The notes under the pieces are model-generated. The model had not been told where the DNA came from. It made no database searches and was given only the letters and a program-made list of their open reading frames with translations. A stretch of DNA of 64,000 bases from Boletus sp. NGJ (Eukaryota > Basidiomycota > Agaricomycetes > Boletales > Boletaceae): positions 310,001 through 374,000 of the forward strand of contig JAGTXK010000021.1 in the NCBI GenBank assembly GCA_019096195.1. Direction: 5' to 3'. Made by a program: the position numbers and the translations under genes. Shown here in pieces: positions 32,959 to 45,329 of the stretch (the stretch's first letter is position 1; each line of letters opens with the position of its first letter).

Positions 32959-34561
32959 CTATGTGACAATGGTTTTCAACTCACCCAACTTCTTCTCAAC
33001 CCACTTCATCTGCATGCTATCTTGGAATTTGACAAAAAACTTGACAGCATTCTCATTGTCCTTGTTACTCATATATTCAACAAGTAACATCTTATTGTCA
33101 TCATCAATCAGAAGATCATTGATGATATCTGTGGCATGCAAGATGGGGTCAGCTGAACTGTCAGCTAACAAGGAAGAGGTTGTGGCAATCCCAGGAACAC
33201 CCTGGGTCCCCTTCGACTCTATGATTGAGGCCATGGTGGTCAAGAAAAAAGTTGCCATCTTGTCCATAGTGGCACTGCCCTGCAGCTGGGCCTGAACAGC
33301 CATTGAGGGAGGTCATGAGCATTTACTAGCAGACGATGCCCCTGAATTGGTGTTGGATGTGGGCTGTTTCCACTTGTTGCAGCTAAAGCTGGTGAGGGCA
33401 GAGGTGTTGGCCGATGTGGATGCAGAGATGCACGAACCTGGTGGTGATGGTGGGCATGGGCCATTGAATGGTAATGGCAGGTGTGAGAAGAATCCTGAAT
33501 CAAGGGTTGATGGTGGGGACAGGGGTAGGTTGGAGTTGGGTGGTGGTTGGTAGTGTGGGAAGGGTGCTGAGTTGAGGTCAGGTGGTGGTGGGTTGTGTGG
33601 AAAGAGCACTGGATTGGGAGCCAATGGTTTGAATGAATTGGAGTCCGGTATAAAATCCAGGAGTGGCGGGTGATCTATGTAGAAGTTTGAGTTGGTGGTC
33701 CTGTCAAATGAGTGTGAATGACTAGTTTGAAATGGTGTCATTGAGGGACCCGGAGGGGCAGATGGTATCACTGAGAATGCCATGGTGTTTGTGCCACCAG
33801 GGATGTATGGGGTGCCACCTTAATAAGGTGGGAATTGTGAGGATGCAGGGGCACTGGGATACATGGTGGTGGAAGTCAGAAGTGGACAGGAGGTGGTGGA
33901 GGAGGTGGTGGCAGTTGTGTGGGTGGTATGCCCTGCCATTTCTCCAGGTTGGTACTTGCCTCGGTTCCTACTCATTTTGGAAACGAGTGATTGTATCTCA
34001 TAGAAATGAGGGAACCCTTTGCCCACAAATCTGTGAGCTTCAGGGTGTTGCTAGAATCATGTCAGTATGAGTGAGTGAAACACTACATAAAATAGTTGCC
34101 GCTAATCTTGACATACATGCTCCACATTGATTTGAGCTCTGGTGTTACTGGCACACCATCTGAGTCACTGTAGTGGAGTCTGGATGTATTCTTCAGGTCA
34201 AGGACAACATAATAATCACTTTTAATCTGTTGAACATCAATTGCGTGCATCAAGTAATTTGACATACAACATACCTTGGACCACCTGCTGGAATAGGTTT
34301 TTCCTGTTTTGAGAGCACCTTTGGCTGATGGAAACTTTGAGTTGACATGGGTAGCCGCTTTTGAGAACATAGCTACCTTGAAATTGTTGTCACCAGATTC
34401 AGACTTGTGAGTATTCAAAAACTGGAGGAGCTCTGATGTCTCCTTGGCCGTCCAGTGGACTCGTTTGGTCCCTTTTTTGCCCAGCGATATGAGAGGAGGT
34501 GCATTGAGAGTAGAATAAATGGAATGAATGGAAGAATTGTTAGAAGATGACATGAGACGGT
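32959..34561 (-). pseudogene. Harbinger Myb/SANT-like partner protein, decayed
   Basis: Minus strand from MSSSNNSSIHSIYST: KRVHWTAKETSELLQFLNTH, DNNFKVAMFSKAATHVNSKF, ALKTGKTYSSRWSK is the Myb/SANT-like DNA-binding module of the Harbinger second protein. It is followed by a Pro/Ser-rich middle (33783-33313) and a C-terminal helical segment (33303-32959, from MAVQAQLQGSATMDKM). Two stops separate these parts; the one at about 33313 (SKCS-stop) is TGA where CGA is likely. Confidence 0.7.
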
Positions 34562-34729
34562 GAGTGTGATCGGCATATTGATGGTGGGTACACATGAGGT
34601 GGGCAGTCCTAGGTCAGTGCACGGAAAACTGCATGTGACTCAGAGTATCAGAGATGTGGGCAACACCACTCTGACGTGTGATGCATGAACATGTGACCAG
34701 AGTTGCTCACATGACCTGCTCACATGACA

Positions 34730-34789
34730 AGGCCTAGCCAAAGTTAACTGAAGTTAGCCGGCCAACCTTGAAGCAAGGAAAACGGGACT
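34730..34789 (-). repeat. Harbinger right terminal inverted repeat
   Basis: Inverted partner of 31267-31326. Confidence 0.85.
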
Positions 34790-34792
34790 TAA

Positions 34793-35420
34793 GGATTTTC
34801 CTGAATGCTGAACTGAACATGCTGTTTAGTTCAGCATTCTCTCTGAACGCTGAACCTAATCTGCAGTGAACGTGACCACATGTTTGGTTCACACTTGAAC
34901 ACGTTCGAACACATTCACTAGTATTCATAAGACAGTTGTGAACAACCTTCGGAACCATGCAAAACTTGGAGTATAGTAGAAGTACTGGCTACTCTGAGAT
35001 AGACCTTCTGTCAGAACCATCCTCCTTGGCTGCAAATCCCTCAAATAGTGCTGCCTTGGATGCATGTACAGCTGCGTCAGGTACTGCAGTTATGTGTCCA
35101 TTGTGGTAACCACCCTTCAAGAGCTGGAGAGCTTCAAACATGTCAGGACTAAGCTGATTTCGATGTGCAGTTTCAGTGAGCCTGCCAGATGAAAATGCCC
35201 ACTCTGAAGGAGTTGCAGAACCTTGAATAGCATAGTATTGAAATGGATGGAACCAAACCTGTCCATCACTACACCTTGACACTTGTCAAGAAATGATGGA
35301 GGGAAATTACTTTCATCACTAGCAAGAGCGGCGGCAGGATATCTACGGAGGTTTCATACTTACGAAGTGCCAATTACAGGTACATACGTTCATTTACTAG
35401 TCTGCTCAGATTCTTGTTAT
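34793..35420 (-). mobile_element. hAT transposon fragment 1
   Basis: Minus strand 35282-34989 reads YAIQGSATPSEWAFSSGRLT, then RNQLSPDMFEALQLLKGGY, the C-terminal dimerisation region of hAT transposases (hAT_C). Upstream codons (to about 35400) are weakly recognisable. The N-terminal half is absent. Confidence 0.65.
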
Positions 35421-35622
35421 AGATTATCGGCCAAACATTGTTCAATGGACTTGTTGCAATTATGGCAGTCAAGAAAACGAGCCAGCCATTGACAACAAGC
35501 AGGTACGTCTATTTCCATCTCTGTTTAGAATTTCAGAAAGGTGCACATGCACACCATGAGCTGCATTTCCTATTTTTTTTTTGATGTCATATGACATCAC
35601 TGCGACTGACTTCACAATTGGC

Positions 35623-38600
35623 CAGTGCTGCTGGTGTTGTGCTGGCCTGGCCTGAAGCCAGGAAGCCAGTTAGGCCAAGTCATGAGCCCTACCCAAGCCC
35701 CTAAGATGGCCCAGCCCAATGTTTTGGAAAGCCAAGGCCAAGCCAGGCCAAACTGTCAAAGCTCCAGAAGCCCCGAATCCTAACCCAGCAAAATCCAATT
35801 ACCTATACAAGGTATGTTGACATAAATTTTAAGGTTTCATCTTACTCATCAATCTGATCATCTGCCTAAGCCTTTCACTGGATATGCCTTGTTCTGACAC
35901 AGAACAGCCATGCCGGCCGAAACGAGTGCCTGCCCCCTCAGCACGTGTGACATGCAAGGATAATGATGCTGAGTTGGAGCTTACTTCCCACCGGCAAGTG
36001 AAGGCAGCATGTACTCTGGTCACACAGCCTCTACATGGTGAAAAATGAAAGGTGATTGAGACTGAGAGAGTGTCAGACCCAGAGAGTTGACCGAAAAAAA
36101 AGGCTTTGAAAGGTAAGTCTGTTATTTGTCCAACCTAATACAGGGCAAATGCCATGCTGTTACTCCACCTGCAGATCTACCACAGTCATTGGACACAGTC
36201 AATGTGGTTGATGTTGACACTGACTCCGATGGCGGCTTTCTTCAAGATGTTCAAGTTACTGATGTTGATGGGCCCATCAAAAAGGCATGAGGTGACTGCA
36301 CACAAGACATTGAGGCATTTTTTTCCTCGCCATACCTGAAGAACAACAAAAAACATTGAGATTGTAATGCTTGCTTGTACATTCTACATTTTCACTTTTT
36401 ATTTATATACTCAGAATACTCTAGTAAGCTACAGAAGAAACCAGTTTCCTTCATTAACAAGGCCATAACATTGCGGCGCCACCAGCGAGCCATTCATCCA
36501 GTCAAATATTGAAAATGGGCAGCCGACAATGGATTCATTTCAATGTTGCCCAAGGATGCTAAACAGCATTGTGAGATTGCCCGTGAAGCCAGCGCATCCG
36601 GAAAATCTGAGCTCAGCAGGCAAGCATTGCTTGATACACATCTCATAGCCAAGGAGCAGGTCATCCAATACTCAGATCTGGCCTTGCGGGACGCTCTGAT
36701 CGACTGGATTATTGAGACTGACCAGGTGAGTACCATGACTTAAATATATATGATTCTACTGATTGTATGTAGTCCCTCTCTGCTACAGAGCATTCTTCAT
36801 TCCAGAAAGTACTGCAACTTACCACCTATGCTGGCACAAATGGAATCAATATACCGAGTTGCAAGATAAATCACCATGCCATTTCCAGGAGAACATGAAA
36901 AAGCTTCATCAAACATTTTCAGTGAGTGCTATGAATGAAATTACATGATTTACTAATAATACACTATGCAATAGAGTGAAGCTGTTCAAGGGCGCGTCAA
37001 CCTGACATGTGATGCTTGGCAAGCATCAAATGTTGATGCTTACTTCACAGTTACTACATCATGGATTGAAGAACACTCACCATGCGAATGGACCCTTCAA
37101 ACGGGACTTCTGGGCTTTGTTCAGGTCAACCATGCTCACAACGGAGTTCGCCTTGGACAAGCTCTCTACAAGATAGCCAAGCGTGCCGGTGTATCACACA
37201 AGGTATGGGGTTAGTATTCATTCACACTATACTAATGTATTTTACTAGATTGGCTATGTAACGTGTGACGATGTGAGCAACAACAAGACAATGATGGATG
37301 AATTCAGGCAGCTCATTTCTGCTGAAACAGAACAAAGGTTTGATGCTCAAAACTGTTGGTTATGGTAAGTGGCCCTAACCTCAATACAACCATCATCGGT
37401 GTTGACTGATCCAACTTACTTTGACAATTATAGTTGTATGGCACATATAATTAACCTTGTCACCCAGGCATTCCTGGGGACTGTGAGTACCTCAAAACAC
37501 TACAATCCTACCACACCCGAGGTAGATCTAGTCTCTACTGGTGGTGGAGATGATCACAATGTGATTGGCATTATTTGCGCCATTACTGTCAAGGTAAGCA
37601 CAACCAATTTCAGGTTTTCTACTTTGTACAATGTCTTACAGGCACAGTCATCGGCAAAACACAAGGAAATGTTCAAAAGCATCCAAACCCGCACCTGCCC
37701 ATTGCACCTACTGCTTGACATGAAGGTGCAGTGGTCATTGACATTTGTCATGCTTCATTGTGCACTTGACCTGAAAGAGATAAGAGGTCTGCTCCACCTT
37801 GTTCACATCGCTAACAAGTCACTGGAGGTGAATACATTTGTAGTGCGTCTTGGTGCACAGGAGTGGGACAGTGAGAAACACCACAAAATATACGAGCTAC
37901 AGCTAAATGACACCAAGTGGAATCGTGTCCATCAAACCTTGACACTACTGGCAGTACGTACAACATTACCACCCTCAGTGATGATTCTGACAAAGAGACT
38001 TACCACCACTCACTAAGTATGCTGAGAATGCCCAATACGTGTTCTCAAGCGAACACAGCCCCACTCTCCACACTACTCTGCCAGCGCTTGAAGCACTTCA
38101 TAAAGTGTGGTCCGCATGCACAACCAGCAAGAAGTATAGCAAGTTTAGTGATGTGTTCAACACTGGACTAAAGAAACTATCAATGTACTATGACCGTACA
38201 TCAAGTTCTGATGCATATATCATTGCTATGAGTGAGTCTTCGATTGTAATTTACTATGTGTCTAACAGATGATTGTAGTACTTGATCCAAACCAAAAACT
38301 CAACTACATTCGTGCAAGTTGGGGTGAAGAGCTTTACGCTGAGGCCATACATCATGCTGAGGCCATTGTGCATTGTTAGAATCTATATATGGTTGAATAA
38401 TGAGCTAACAAACACAAGTATGAGCAACATTATCACACTATGCATGATAGTGCCAGAGAGATGTCTCAAGCTAAGAGTCAGATGCACCCCAGCATTACGT
38501 GTCAAAACCTGAAAGTCCAAGTGCTCTTGAATGAGCTAATGGACAACAACAACAACAACAGTGATGGTGAAGGCAACTGAGCAACTACAAGTAAGAGCTG

Positions 38601-39211
38601 ACAATCAGAAGATCCCTCAAGGCCATGGCTGCATGGCTTTCATGAATATCTCAACATGCAGGATGTTGTTGGTGACATTTCCATTGTCCAGTGGTGGGGC
38701 ATCAATTCCATATGGTATCCAGTCTGGAGGTCGCTTGCACATGACTTCCTGTCTATTATGTCAAGTTCTGTTTCATCTGAGCATGCATTCTCATCTGTGG
38801 GAATTACCATTAGCAATCGACGTAACTGTCTCAAGGCTGACATTGTCGAGGCACTTCAATTCCAGAAGTTCACATCAAGATTCAAACTCTTGTTTCAACA
38901 AGAGCGGTCAGTATTGGTGGAGACTACTCAGAAGGGGGCAGAATCAGATGATGCTGGTGATGATACAGATGACAGGGATCAGTGGAACAATTGGTAGTTA
39001 CTTTCATACTACTGACAGTGCAATAAATATGTTACACTTAATGTGCTGCAGCTTTAGCATAAACCCTGGCTTCTGGGCCAGGCTGGGCTCCTATTAGGGG
39101 CTTTTAGGGGCTTGAGGCCTGGCCTGCAATTTGTCAAGGCTGAAGCCCCCCTAAGCTGGGCCCAAGCGAGGGCTTTCAGGCCAAGTCAGGCTGGCACAAC
39201 ACTAAGTGCTG
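35623..39211 (+). mobile_element. hAT transposon 2, near complete, decayed transposase
   Basis: Ends: left gctggtgttgtgctggcctg (35629-35648), right inverted partner near 39191-39211 (reverse cttagtgttgtgccagcctg); a 7-bp gccagtg occurs at both boundaries (35621-35627, 39211-39217) and may be the target-site duplication. Transposase on the plus strand, roughly 35880-38998, over several exons: N-terminal PKRVPAPSARV, the region LPKDAKQHCEIAREAS, the RNase-H-like core with TCDDVSNNKTMMDEF and CMAHIINLVTQAFLG, and the hAT_C end VSSEHAFSSVGITISNRR, ADIVEALQFQKF, stop at 38996. Several in-frame TGA codons replace probable CGA Arg codons (GEK-stop-KVIE, KKA-stop-GDCT, VKY-stop-KWAADN). Confidence 0.85.
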
Positions 39212-39539
39212 CCAGTGAAGACCTTGCTTGCAATGGAGACACATGCTTGTCTCTGTTCCAAACATGTTTAGAGGGACTCAAAATAATTATTCATTTGGAT
39301 AGTTAGCAATCATTGACTGTGGACCTATTCAAAATGGTACACGACTGAGACCTAATGGAATAAGAATTTACATCGCTTGAGCAAGAATTTCTATCAGAAA
39401 ATGCATAGTTTACACAACTAACAATTAATTAATTAAATTTCTATTTGTACATGTAGAGATTTTGCACACAAAGCCAATGTTGGAAGACCTTGGCAAGCAA
39501 GGTAATTTATGGACAGTGCAGCCCAGGGGAGGTGACATA

Positions 39540-40150
39540 CAGTAGACCGTTGAGACTATATTAGATGTCCCTCGTGCTTGTGTGCTTGGTGACCATTTTG
39601 TCACTATGGACTTTCCATGCATGTGGATGTGTCCGAACATGAGGTGGCAATATCAGGAAATACGAATCACACCTGTTCTGGAACTTCTTCCATACTGAGT
39701 TAACTCACTACCCCTCTCCTCACTGACCTCTGCCTATAACACATGGTGACCTATAGAGTTCAACAAACCAGTTTACAGTTTTTATTTCTACCCTGCAAAC
39801 CATTATTTCCTTGGTTCCCCATTGACTGCATTTATTCTATTGACAACAAAAGGACAACTAAGTCCTGACTGTCCTAGTTTGGACATTCCACTAGTGTATT
39901 TATCCACCACCATGAACTACAGTAGATAAAGCATGCATAACACAAAACCATTCTCTCTCAAAATGATACAGGGCAGACATATCATAAAAGAGTATGATTG
40001 AAAAACCATCATCTTGAGACTACTTTAGATGATTTCAGATCATTGCTCCATCTGGAGTTGACTTGTTGCTGCAAGCATGCTACTTGGAAGTGTCGAGCCT
40101 CTTGTCCAAGCCTCTCTTTCTATAAACAGGGTTGGTACACACTAGTCTTG
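39540..40150 (-). repeat. Inverted relic of the SSP 3' flank plus NHFRYW gene 3' end
   Basis: 39540-39650 matches the 3' end of the NHFRYW gene (minus sense inverted: atgtccctcgtgcttgtgtg at 39563). 39655-40150 matches the SSP 3' flank (20100 back to 19640). CpG sites of the paralogues are mostly TpG or CpA here. It shows that the SSP/NHFRYW pair once existed on this side too. Confidence 0.65.
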
Positions 40151-40184
40151 CAGAGTGCAAGCATCTGTAAATACAGGATTTCAT

Positions 40185-40390
40185 CATAGCACTCATAGTG
40201 CCATAGTAGTTTCATAGTAGTCATAGTAGTTTCATACATAGATAACTCATAGTGTTCATAGTGTTCATAGTGTCATAGTATTGAAAGTGTATTCATAGTA
40301 TTCATAGTATATTCATAGTGTTTATAGTATTATAGTATCATAGTACCACAGCATTTCATAGTGTTCATAGTACATTCATACAGTATTGAG
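40185..40390 (+). repeat. TTCATAGTG-type minisatellite
   Basis: Irregular array of 9-13 bp units built on (T)TCATAGT(G/A), about 200 bp, immediately before the Copia fossil. No CpG inside. Confidence 0.8.
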
Positions 40391-41560
40391 TACAAAAAAC
40401 TTATGGCTAATCTATGGCAGATTCAGAAAAGAAAAGGTACTGGCAGGATACACAGATGTCAATGGCAGCATCACTGAGGATCGACATCCCATCTCAAAAC
40501 TATGCTTTCCTCATCAATGGTGGTGTCTTGTCATGGAGCTCGAAACAACAGGAAATCATTTCTCTTTCCATCATAGAGAGCAAGTATGTTGGTGCCACCC
40601 ATGCCACCAAAGAAGCACTGTGACTTTATGCCCTCATCTCCTTCCTTTTCAACCCATTGATTGAATCTACAACTTTCTTTTCAGACAATCAGTCTGCCAT
40701 TGCCCTCACCAATACTCCATGTACACCAAACATATTAATGTCTGTTTCTGTTTTATCTGATGGATTATTGATGACAACAAGCTACATCTCATCTTCTGTC
40801 CCACTGACAACATGGTCACAGACATGTTTACAAAAGTACTGCCCTCTCCAAAGGTCAAGCATTTTGCCATAGAACTCAGACTGCATGCAGCTTGAGGGAG
40901 AGTTGGAATACAAGTGTGCACATGGTCACAGCAATCAGGCTAATATTGTTACAGTTGTAGAAGGGGGTATACCTTTTTCCCTTCCTACTCCCCCTCCCAG
41001 ACTCTGGGATGACCTACTCTTCGACTCCTATAACTCGGGATTCCCCCACAACACCCACTCAAGCATTGCCCCATCCTGAATGCCCCTTCTAGGCGATGCA
41101 TCACTATGGCTGTGACACAGCCCTCTATTTCACCTATATGTATTTCACCTCTGATTCAATCACAGACATTGCCTCCTCAGCTATGTTCTCTCATACATAG
41201 CCTAGTATTCCATTTCCTCATTCATCTGATGCCTTTGATCTTAATATTCGATCTGTGATCTCATATTACTATATATGATGAGAAGCCTGCCCTAGATTGG
41301 GAAGGCCTATATATACAGGCATACACCCTTCATGTAGCCCTTAACCTTGATCTACACTTCTTACTGTGTAATCAATCCCCTCTCAGTTCCACATCACTTC
41401 AGAGTCTGCACCCATTCTGGAAGTAATGACACTCATGCTTGTGATACTTCTTCTCATCACTTTGCACTTGTGCAGCTTTCTTGTTATCCATTTGCATGCT
41501 TAATCAGTGGCGACATCTACACAAATAGAGTTCTGCTCAGGAAGGGTTGTCCATGTGTCT
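40390..41560 (+). mobile_element. Ty1/Copia-type LTR retrotransposon fossil (3' part)
   Basis: The 3' end of the polyprotein is recognisable between about 40400 and 40880 as the Copia RNase H region. It is followed by AT-rich non-coding sequence with a TATA-like box near 41320 that may be the 3' LTR; LTR borders could not be set and no 5' half is present in the window. The element is broken and truncated, and lies within the CpG-depleted island, which suggests considerable age. Confidence 0.7.
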
Positions 41561-44500
41561 AACCAATGGCAACATCAACACAGGCCTCTACAAGAAGGGT
41601 TTCCTTGTAAAATGATAGGATGACAGGTATTACTATCCTCAAAGTCCAAGACTCCACCATTGGTTGTAGAGATGTCCCTCACTCTCTCTAGAGGAGGAGG
41701 CTCTACGTAAAGCTAGCTGTCAGTTCCCATACCTAGGGAACTCGGGCCTAGGAAGCCAGTTGCTCAAGTCCAGCTAGTCCAGTAATCAACAGAGGTCGAT
41801 TACGTGGTAATGTGTCACCCAGTTACAAGTGGCTGTAACAAATATTGCTTTATGACTGGCATATTAGGACACATAGGCTTTCCGTTGTTTTCTTGGGTAC
41901 CTTGAATACCCACAGGTAGTATACTACACCATCTTATGTTTTATGTTCTCCTTTTCCCAACATTCATATACATATAGAGTATCTATCAAGTGTTGCACCC
42001 CTCAGTCCATTGTACCACATGACAACTGAGTGAAAGGAACAAGCAACAAATAGAAGATGAAACCTAGACCCAATATCTCAAGCGTTGCCAACTAAGACAA
42101 TATGCGAGAGAGAGAAAGGCAATTTCAAGACTAAGTGAGACATGGTACTCTACCGGCTACTTATATACTACCAATAGTGGCACACGGACCATGCTGTGCT
42201 ATGATGTTGTGGGTACTGGATATGGCATCACAGGAACGAGAAATGTTAGTGTCCAATAATGAAAGTATCTAGGGGAGGAATGAGATGTGTGTGGTATGTG
42301 CATGTAAGTGAAATGTAGTCCAGGGCGTTCTAGATGCAGCTACATGTGATATGTCTGAGGAAACCAATAAATAGTGACAGAAGGGAGACAGAGGGGGAAA
42401 TCTAAGTAGAGGGCTTCTGGAGGGTCCCAGAGGTGGTTCCGGTTGGGATGCTCGGAGTACTCAGAATGCTTGGGATGGTTCTGGTCAGGAACTCAGGATG
42501 GTTGGAGCGTTCGGAATATGTACCCTGATAAATAACTTGGTGATCTAGCATTGCTTGATCAGTACTTGTGGTGGTATACAATGGGTGATCTATGGTGTGA
42601 GCCAGGGGTTGAGAATCAAGCTGGGGGAGTCGAGGATCTGGAGGCAAGCTCCTGATTAGTATTTGTGTGGATGCCGAGTGCTGCATCAGGCATGTCCATG
42701 GGGTATAGTGTACCGAGCACTGCATCAGGTACGGTCTACGGGATTGGTGTAGTTTAGAGGCGTGCGGGCCTATGCTTGTGGCGATGAACGCCAGGGTTAG
42801 CTGCGAGGCTACTTGGTGTCATAGTGTGATGGGTATGACAAGGGTACTACCAACAAAGGTGTACATGGGTGTGGTCAATGGTATGGTGTATTGTGTGGGG
42901 GAGGATACGATGAGTGGCTACTGTAGGTGTATGTGGGGTGGAGCAAGGGTGGAGCTTGGTGAATGGTAGGCGAATGTATCATCTGTAGGTAGTGCGAGAG
43001 TGTAGAGAGGTGTTAATAGATAGTGGGTATCAATGGTGATCGTTTCACTAAGGTGAGCCACTCTGTTTATCCCATTGACAGACCATCACTTACATCATAT
43101 ATAGTTTGTGTCCCAGCCACCACACTTTTGTTCTACTATATATCCGCTACCTCATTTCATTATGACCTAGTACTACTGGTGTCATAATCATGCCAACAAT
43201 GTACTGTACATAGGGTATGGCCTGGGACCAGGACCAAGAAAGTCCAATGTCCTCAGGTGGGAATCTACTCCTGGGCCTCTTCATTGTTGTCATCTCCTGC
43301 TGCACTGCATATCATGCATTGTGTCATGCATTGCACTGCACACACCTCTCCCTGTGCCACACTACAATGCTAGTGTTGTGCCAGAGGGCCCTCCACCCCT
43401 TGACCATATTCAGCAGCCATTCCAGTGGCAGCTCAGTGGCATGTGATGCATGACCAGGCATGCAGGAAACTGCAAGACTGTGGCAGGGACTAGGTCACCT
43501 CCACTTTTGGGACAATGACTTTTTCACACAAATCTACCTGATGACCAATATTTGTGTGGTGAAATGCCAGGATGACCTGCTTTCTTTTGGACAGAAGAAA
43601 TCTGCAGCCACACAAGGACTCAGACACAGTTCAATGATGTGAGGGGTGTGCTGAAAGGGAATGATGGTTATTAGGGCACAACTTGCATTCTGAGTCTTCC
43701 AACCATCAAGCAGACTGTAGCCCAAAGCCCTGGCTGACCATCTCCCTGGTAGTGGCAGTAGCTTTGTGTACTGTAGCTTGAATGCAGCAAATTTTTTAAA
43801 TCAGAACATAAACCAATGGCATCTAAATGTTCTTTCCTGGACAATAAATAAAAATCATGCAAGGACACAAAAGTTGTGCATATGAGAAAAAAAATCATGT
43901 TATTTCATTGGTGGTTGAAGCATCATAATGATGGGTGTATTTGATATGGTGAACATGGGTGTTTGATGACTGAAAGAGAAGGTGGGACAATTGAATAGAG
44001 CACATTCAGCTGATGTCATATTTCAGTCTAGGAGCAATGCAAGTACAGCCAGTGACTAGCCTCATCTCGGCTGAAATGAACAGGCCTATGATAATGACTA
44101 ACATACACTAGGAGGTTATGCATTACTATCATAGGGAATAGCCAGGACAGTGTCACTTTGTTCAACTTCAATCATTGGGCATGACCCCCAAACTCAAACT
44201 CTTCTTCTAGTAAGGAACTTCTCCTTACCACCCTCCAGCAAATTTCTCACTGCTGAGGGCCAAGTCTTCATTTTTGAAAAAGTACACTACATCAGATGTG
44301 ATGTATTACTTGCAAGATGGCGAAAATTCTTCATTCACCTTATATCTCTCATCAATCTATTCACACCTCACAATGAATTCTGTTGTGAACCAAAACTCAA
44401 CTTTCAAAGATATTGTACATGTCTGGTCCTTCTGTTTTCCATCACCATGTTTCTAACCTTTACTATATATCCTGCTTTCACTCATCTTGGCCCATAAAGA

Positions 44501-45040
44501 GCTAGGAGACAGTGGCATATTCTCTCAACTCTCATCACAAGCTGTGCCACATCATACTGTAGATCATACAGTAATTGATCTTGCAGTTGAAGTTAAAGCT
44601 TTGAAGCTCATACTGCAGTGATCAATGTGTGTCAACCATGTACAACCAACAGAATATGTTATCACCTGCTTGGAATACACACATAGTCTAACATGCTCAT
44701 TGTTCTATCGCAATGGAGGCCTTGATGAGCTCCATGTTTGCCATCATAGGAGAAGGTCAGCACTAGTTTTGGATTGCAATCTGTAATCTGAGGGATTCTT
44801 TTCTTAAATCCCAACTTTTGAGCTTGTCTGGGCCCCATGTGCCAATGCTTTGAGTCAACTCTGGGGAGCACTTGTATGCAAATAAATTCTAGACTACATA
44901 TGAAACCATGGCTGCAGATGTCAAACCATTGATACCAACCCAAACAAGGGCAGCACCACTATCACCTGAAGGGGTGGGGACAGTAAATGTACTGGTGACT
45001 GTGGTTTCCTATTTGCCAAAAAAAAAAAAAAAAATTAAGA
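41560..45040. other. CpG-depleted sequence without recognisable genes
   Basis: About 3.5 kb, TpG/CpA-rich. Frames at 42402-42725 (-), 42772-42969 (+), 43217-43453 (+) and 44150-44497 (+) match no family I know and probably are decayed repeats. Confidence 0.5.
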
Positions 45041-45054
45041 GAGATCAAACATGA

Positions 45055-45243
45055 TCATGGACCACAAGGATGATATGAACAGCACTTAGTCAAGACAGCA
45101 CCAACAGAAGACATGACATGGCTGATGGATTCTGGCTGACAGTCACAACAGCCAGCAAGGCAAGCCCCTAGCTGAGAGGAAGAAATAGCCGGAGCTGCAG
45201 AAGCAAGTAAAAGATTGCTGAGAAGGGCAAACTTGAATATCAT
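45055..45243 (-). CDS. Small secreted cysteine-rich protein (62 aa)
   Basis: Minus strand, single exon from the ATG at 45243. Signal peptide MIFKFALLSNLLLASAAPA, then a short mature region with seven Cys: GACLAGCCDCQ and TKCCSYHPCGP, stop. The open frame continues upstream of this ATG, but starting here puts the signal peptide at the N-terminus. Candidate effector or toxin-like peptide by composition only. Odd: an intact Cys-rich ORF inside the decayed island, so it may be a relic whose frame has survived by chance. A poly-A run (45019-45036, poly-T in gene sense) follows the stop. Confidence 0.45.
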   Translation of the reverse strand: MIFKFALLSNLLLASAAPAISSSQLGACLAGCCDCQPESISHVMSSVGAVLTKCCSYHPCGP

Positions 45244-45329
45244 GGTGAGAATGATGGATGCTGTGAATTGTTGATCAAAACAGGAGCCTGAGATATGTTC
45301 TTGTGGAAGGAAATCGGTTGGCATGTTCT

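Larger units (their letters stand above)
31267..34789 (+). mobile_element. PIF/Harbinger DNA transposon, full-length ends, decayed genes
   Basis: 3523 bp flanked by TAA target-site duplications (31264-31266 and 34790-34792). Ends are GGTCCCGTTTTCC... and its near-perfect inverted partner ...GGAAAACGGGACT. The inverted repeat extends past 60 bp and resumes in an inner block (ggtcatgtgagcaactctgg, 31403 and its reverse near 34690). Two convergent genes as expected for the superfamily: a DDE transposase (+) and a Myb/SANT-like partner (-). Both carry nonsense codons of the CGA-to-TGA type, so the element is not autonomous as read. Confidence 0.88.

Noticed and set aside
45019-45036. Poly-A run as a retrogene tail
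   Set aside because: It lies downstream of the Cys-rich ORF in the opposite sense (poly-T in gene orientation), and no processed gene precedes it on the plus strand.
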